NCBI GenBank assembly: GCA_037176905.1
Contig: JBBBWG010028976.1
Location: 64,694 to 123,006, forward strand
DNA from: Azolla pinnata
Taxonomy: Eukaryota > Streptophyta > Polypodiopsida > Salviniales > Salviniaceae
DNA length: 58,313 nucleotides
Direction of reading: 5' to 3'
This document shows, one piece after another, positions 54,688 through 58,313 of this stretch. Positions within the stretch are counted from its first letter, which is position 1. Every line of letters starts with the position of its first letter. Position numbers and translations under genes: made by a program. Under the pieces are notes generated by a model, which saw nothing but the letters and a program-made list of their open reading frames with translations, had not been told where the DNA came from and did not search any database.

Positions 54688-57380
54688 CTTCCGCCGTATT
54701 ATCCATAGTTGTTCATCAAGAAAGCCTAGAGTCAGTTTTCCGAACAGATTCCAGCTACAATTTCAAACAAACACCTTTTCTTCACGAAGCGGAAGACGAA
54801 GAAGCAGTAACGGAGTGTAAAATACAAATGGCTACCAAATATAAATAAGGTCTTCTTTGCGGTGAGAGTTTTGGAATTGGGGTGCTTGAACCTCAAAGAG
54901 AACATCAGTCGCGAGATCCGCGGTGCCTTTGTGGTGGTCCAAAAGCACTAATCTGCGTATCACAAAATGTCCCAACTACTGAAAAGAACGCTTCTTCTGC
55001 AGGATCAATCGCAGTTACGATTGATCGTACGCATAACGGTTACTGGATACGAGAACAATTCCTACTGCAAATTCCCCTGCACTTTTTTCTCGCAACAAAC
55101 AAACGCAATCGATTACGATACATTCAAACCATGATTGCAACATTCACCCACAAAAGCAGAGCTACTCTGGGGTTGGGGGGGGCAAGCGATCGCCATTGGA
55201 ACATAATGTTGTTTCAAAGGGATCGATTGTATCGCTGATACGAAAATGCAAGGAACGATCACGATCTTTCTCGATTCGTTCTATGTACACGTATACAATC
55301 CGATTAATTAGTGCGCGTGAAACCAGCCTCTGCGACCACCACGCTCTTTCTTTTTCTTGCTTGCTTTCTTTCTTTCTTTCTTTTCTTTGGTTCCTTCCTC
55401 TGTTGTTTCGTGCTCGAGCAGATGGCAACAATTTGGTTGATTTTTTTATAGTCATATGAAACATATGCATGGACGACGGATGCAAGAGTGCGATTCCAGA
55501 TGTCGTTTTCCATCTCGCGATCTCCGAATGAGAATACACACATGTAACAAACACCAAATGGGGCCTATTGTGACCTAAGGTGCATGCATACAGAAAACTG
55601 GTCAGGAAACTGATATGAAATCTCCTGGTCAGGAAACTGACGAAATCTGCTACTCAGAAACAATGGCAAAAACCTGGTCAAAAGACTGATGAAAATTTCC
55701 TGGTGTTTCAAGGGAAGGAAAAGCTTACAAAGTTAACAACTTGTATTTGGACACGATCCTTAGAATGAACAAACGATCATGGTCGCAAAACATAGAACGT
55801 GCTTCGTCAGCAGAACAACTACGGATTAGACCTCCCCACGATTAATAGAGGAATATACTCCCATCGGTTTTCTTTCCCCTGTCAAAAGATTCATACTAGT
55901 ATTAAAGGGGTGCATTCAGTATTAATCAGGTGCTTGCACTGTACAAAATCGAGCCTAGCCCGAGCAGCTACAAAACAATCGTTCTCTGCCGATTTAAGTT
56001 TCATACAGACTTGGATCTTTGCTTGTACCTAGACACTCGAAGAGCATGCTGCTGTAAATACTAGCTAATGATCGAACCACGTCTGCTTCCCCAGAAAAAT
56101 TGTTGTGTACAACAGAATCAGATGCGTAGCGAAGCGAACGTACAACATTTATCGCTCTGCAACGACATATCCTTTGTGTGCTCCTCTTGCTTTCCGGATC
56201 CTTTCCACGTCCGCTTCTCCAGAAAAACCCATAAACAAAACTTCCATATTCCCATCGTTTTACGAAATTAACGCTTGTTTGGCCCCTCTCGGTAAAGCAC
56301 ACGACTCTGATCGATCACAGTCACGACTCTCCGCTTGTGGGAAAGAGAAGGCATCGCACGTTCGTTCGATCGATCGATCGATCGATTCCCCTCGCGCCGA
56401 TCGAGAGCCGCAAATGACGACGACTCGGGCCCCCAGATCGGGGTTCTTTCGGGGGGCCAGAGCTTTCATTCTGCGCATACGAGCACGCCAGAACCATGCA
56501 GTGCCTTGTATCATTCGCATCGCCAAGCCAGGAAAGTTAGTGGAGCTCGAGTCGTGGATTCTTGCAAATGCTTCGTTCTCAGAAGCAAAGGCGCTGATTT
56601 CAGACTCGGCAGCTGCTCTGCTGCTGTTGCTGCTTCTAGCGGTGTACTCTATTCTCGTCGCCCCGCTTTCCTTAATTGCGGCCTTAAATTTCCGAATGCC
56701 TTATGCATACTGAAAAGAGCAGACAGAAGGCCAGAGACGGAGGATCGATCACATGGCCCTCGGAAGCGGGAAGACTGTTTTTAATATTCCCCCATGTGTA
56801 GCTCTCTTGCACATAAGACTGTTCCAGATCTGACTCTGATGCAAAAATCTCTTCTTCTTCTTCTTCTTCTTCTTCTTCTTCCATTTTTGTCCTGATCCAC
56901 ATACTTGTGCCCTTTTTATACATCCTTTTCTCCCTTTGAGTTTTCAGCCCAACCCCGAAGAAAGAACGCAGATTTCTTGGTACACCAAGAGTTTCTTGCA
57001 GAATTACAGCAAGATAGCGAGAACCCAATTCAGCAAACAGAGAGAGGGAGAGGGAGATTGCAGAATTAGAGCAAGATAGGGAGAACCCAATTCAGCGAGG
57101 AGAAAGAGAGAGAGAGAGAGAGGCACAGAGGTGTAGAACAGAGTGGAGACACGAGAGATTGGGTGAGAACTGTCCGTGTTGTTTTTTCCTCGTGTTTTCT
57201 TGCATGTCTGATAGGTGCTGAGACAACCCAAATCGGAGAACGCGCACCCACACACTTTTATAGGGAGCAGGACACTTAAAAGGAAGTCCAAATTTGGCTC
57301 CTGCTGGAAATTCTTGCAAGCCAGGTGGAAGTATAGAGACTAGGAGGAGAAACAGAGGCGTCCCCCAAGTCTAGAGAATT
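54081..57380. other. Intergenic, unassigned, with small repeats
   Basis: No gene is confidently recognised. It contains an (AAGC)n run (54649-54687), a poly-G run (55174-55182), a degenerate CTGGTCARRARACTGAYGAAA repeat (about 55598-55700), a (GATC)n run (56370-56388), a TTC run (56850-56880) and a two-copy direct repeat (57016-57055 and 57059-57100, AGCAAGATAGSGAGAACCCA). Frames at 56105-56713 (+) and 57028-56684 (-) lack family resemblance, although the minus one lies downstream of a TATA box. Confidence 0.45.
57000..57262 (-). promoter_or_regulatory. Minus-strand TATA box and leader-like sequence
   Basis: On the minus strand CCCTATAAAAGTGTG (TATAAAAG about 57261-57254) is followed by a CT-rich, leader-like sequence to about 57000. 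Together with TATA-like words on the + strand (TATAAAG at 57383-57389) this could be a divergent promoter serving HMG-CoA synthase rightward and an unknown leftward transcript. The leftward product is not identified; it may be noncoding. Confidence 0.35.
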
Positions 57381-57492
57381 CTTATAAAGACGAACAGAGG
57401 GCGGAAGGAAGAGAAACAGATTGTCCCATTACAGCCACTATATACGTAGATATACTTCCACACACCGCTCTTTTATAAAATCCCATCAAGTT

Positions 57493-58306
57493 ATGGAGAA
57501 GAGACCACAAAATGTTGGCATCCTTGCCTTGGATATCTACTTCCCTGCTACCTCAGTCCTTCAGGTAATTTGCCAAATAATTAGGTGATTTCTTTCCTAG
57601 ATTTTCGGCTATTTATCTATGTAATTAACTAGTAAGGTGAAATTATGCTCGAGGAAGCTTTCTCTTTTACGGTTTACATGCCATAGTTCAGCCGTATATA
57701 TCTATATTTAAAATTAATACCATTTATTGAATGTTATATAAATCCTCTCCTTTGTAGACTTGTCTTTCTCCTGGATTTCTAAAGATCTCCTGTAGTATGC
57801 TCACATATTTCTTGTAATGTGATGATTGTGTGCCTGTGGCTGATTCTATTGTGGAAATCGTGTTTTCTTTCTTTATGGTGCTGTAATCACAAAAGGATGC
57901 GCTAGAAGATTATGATGGAGCTAGCAAAGGGAAATATACTATCGGTCTAGGACAAGATCGGATGGCTTTTTGTACAGATCTCGAAGATGTGATCTCTATG
58001 AGGTAAGAAAACTAGTTTTTCCACCCTGATTAGATTCCAGGATCTCTATGTGTATGCGTGGATATTTGATGTACAAGCGTAAAAGGGTAATTTTGAAGTA
58101 TTCTTTTCAAGCCATAACTTGGTCTAATGCTCTCGTTGAACAATGAGGCAATTCATGGCTGTTTTAATGGCAGCTTGACTGTGGTTCAATCACTTCTTGA
58201 CAAGTACAATGTATCCCCATCTCAAATCGGAAGGCTTGAGGTTGGAAGCGAGACAGTGGTGGATAAAAGCAAATCCATAAAAACATGGATTATGCAACTC
58301 TTTCAG
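57493..58306 (+). CDS. HMGS: Hydroxymethylglutaryl-CoA synthase (N-terminal part)
   Basis: Condenses acetyl-CoA with acetoacetyl-CoA to HMG-CoA, the second step of the cytosolic mevalonate pathway for sterols and other isoprenoids. Exon 1 57493-57564, exon 2 57896-58002 and exon 3 58174-58306 join in phase to 104 residues, and the gene continues beyond the window after CAG|GTAACC. Matching blocks are [47 protein letters not shown] and [20 protein letters not shown]. The catalytic Cys (in the next exon of the family) and the His and Glu partners are not visible, so integrity cannot be judged. A possible TATA box is at 57383, with a leader of about 80 bp. Confidence 0.95.
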
Positions 58307-58313
58307 GTAACCT

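Noticed and set aside
56105-56713. Plus-strand frame of 202 codons with a hydrophobic C-terminal stretch
   Set aside because: Crosses a (GATC)n repeat, overlaps minus-strand frames, lacks any recognised motif, and no promoter is evident.

Overview
The window is nuclear DNA of a land plant. It holds typical plant gene families (a PLS-type PPR protein, a TDIF-like CLE peptide precursor, a PALE CRESS homologue, a plant SAM synthetase), GT-AG introns of about 80 to 1700 bp, leader (5' UTR) introns and TTTAGGG-type telomere-like tracts. The wording of the PPR C-terminus (an AYVCMANMY motif followed by KIEAMR) recalls PPR families I remember from ferns, so a fern or another seed-free vascular plant is my best guess. 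That is inference from memory. Gene density is about ten genes in 58 kb. No complete transposon is visible.

Layout, left to right. 1-585 is a telomere-like tandem repeat. 1816-2930 (+) encodes a small secreted peptide precursor with a TDIF-like CLE motif. 4396-8212 (-) is a TBC-domain RabGAP in eight exons. 8747-9480 is a large GAT array that switches to its complement. 11176-12735 (+) is an intronless PPR gene. 15350-18913 (+) is SAM synthetase with a leader intron and one coding intron. 20680-21835 holds telomere-like tracts in opposite orientations, next to an intronless molybdenum-cofactor-sulfurase-like gene (21898-25011, +). 26456-29070 (-) is ER membrane complex subunit 8/9. 30576-30656 is a heat-shock-element promoter-like block. 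33119-35938 (+) is a universal-stress-domain protein with a predicted GC-AG intron. 39518-39832 (+) is a secreted His-rich protein, followed by a 42-bp minisatellite. 41838-46673 (-) is an SSUH2-like zinc-finger protein. 49696-51887 (-) is PALE CRESS. 57493 to the end (+) is the start of HMG-CoA synthase, cut by the window.

The genes look like independent single-copy loci and do not form a cluster or a joint pathway. SAM synthetase and HMG-CoA synthase are primary metabolism, PALE CRESS is plastid RNA/ribosome biology, the PPR protein is probably organelle RNA processing, and the RabGAP and EMC8/9 belong to the endomembrane system. A recurrent architectural feature is long trinucleotide or alternating purine-pyrimidine arrays just 5' of the genes. 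I found no evidence for a wholly new multi-gene system. The best leads are the CLE precursor with an altered Gly6, the six-unit heat shock element, the sulfurase-like protein lacking its PLP lysine, and the telomere-like minisatellite promoter. All exon boundaries were placed by eye from splice consensus, reading phase and remembered family sequences.
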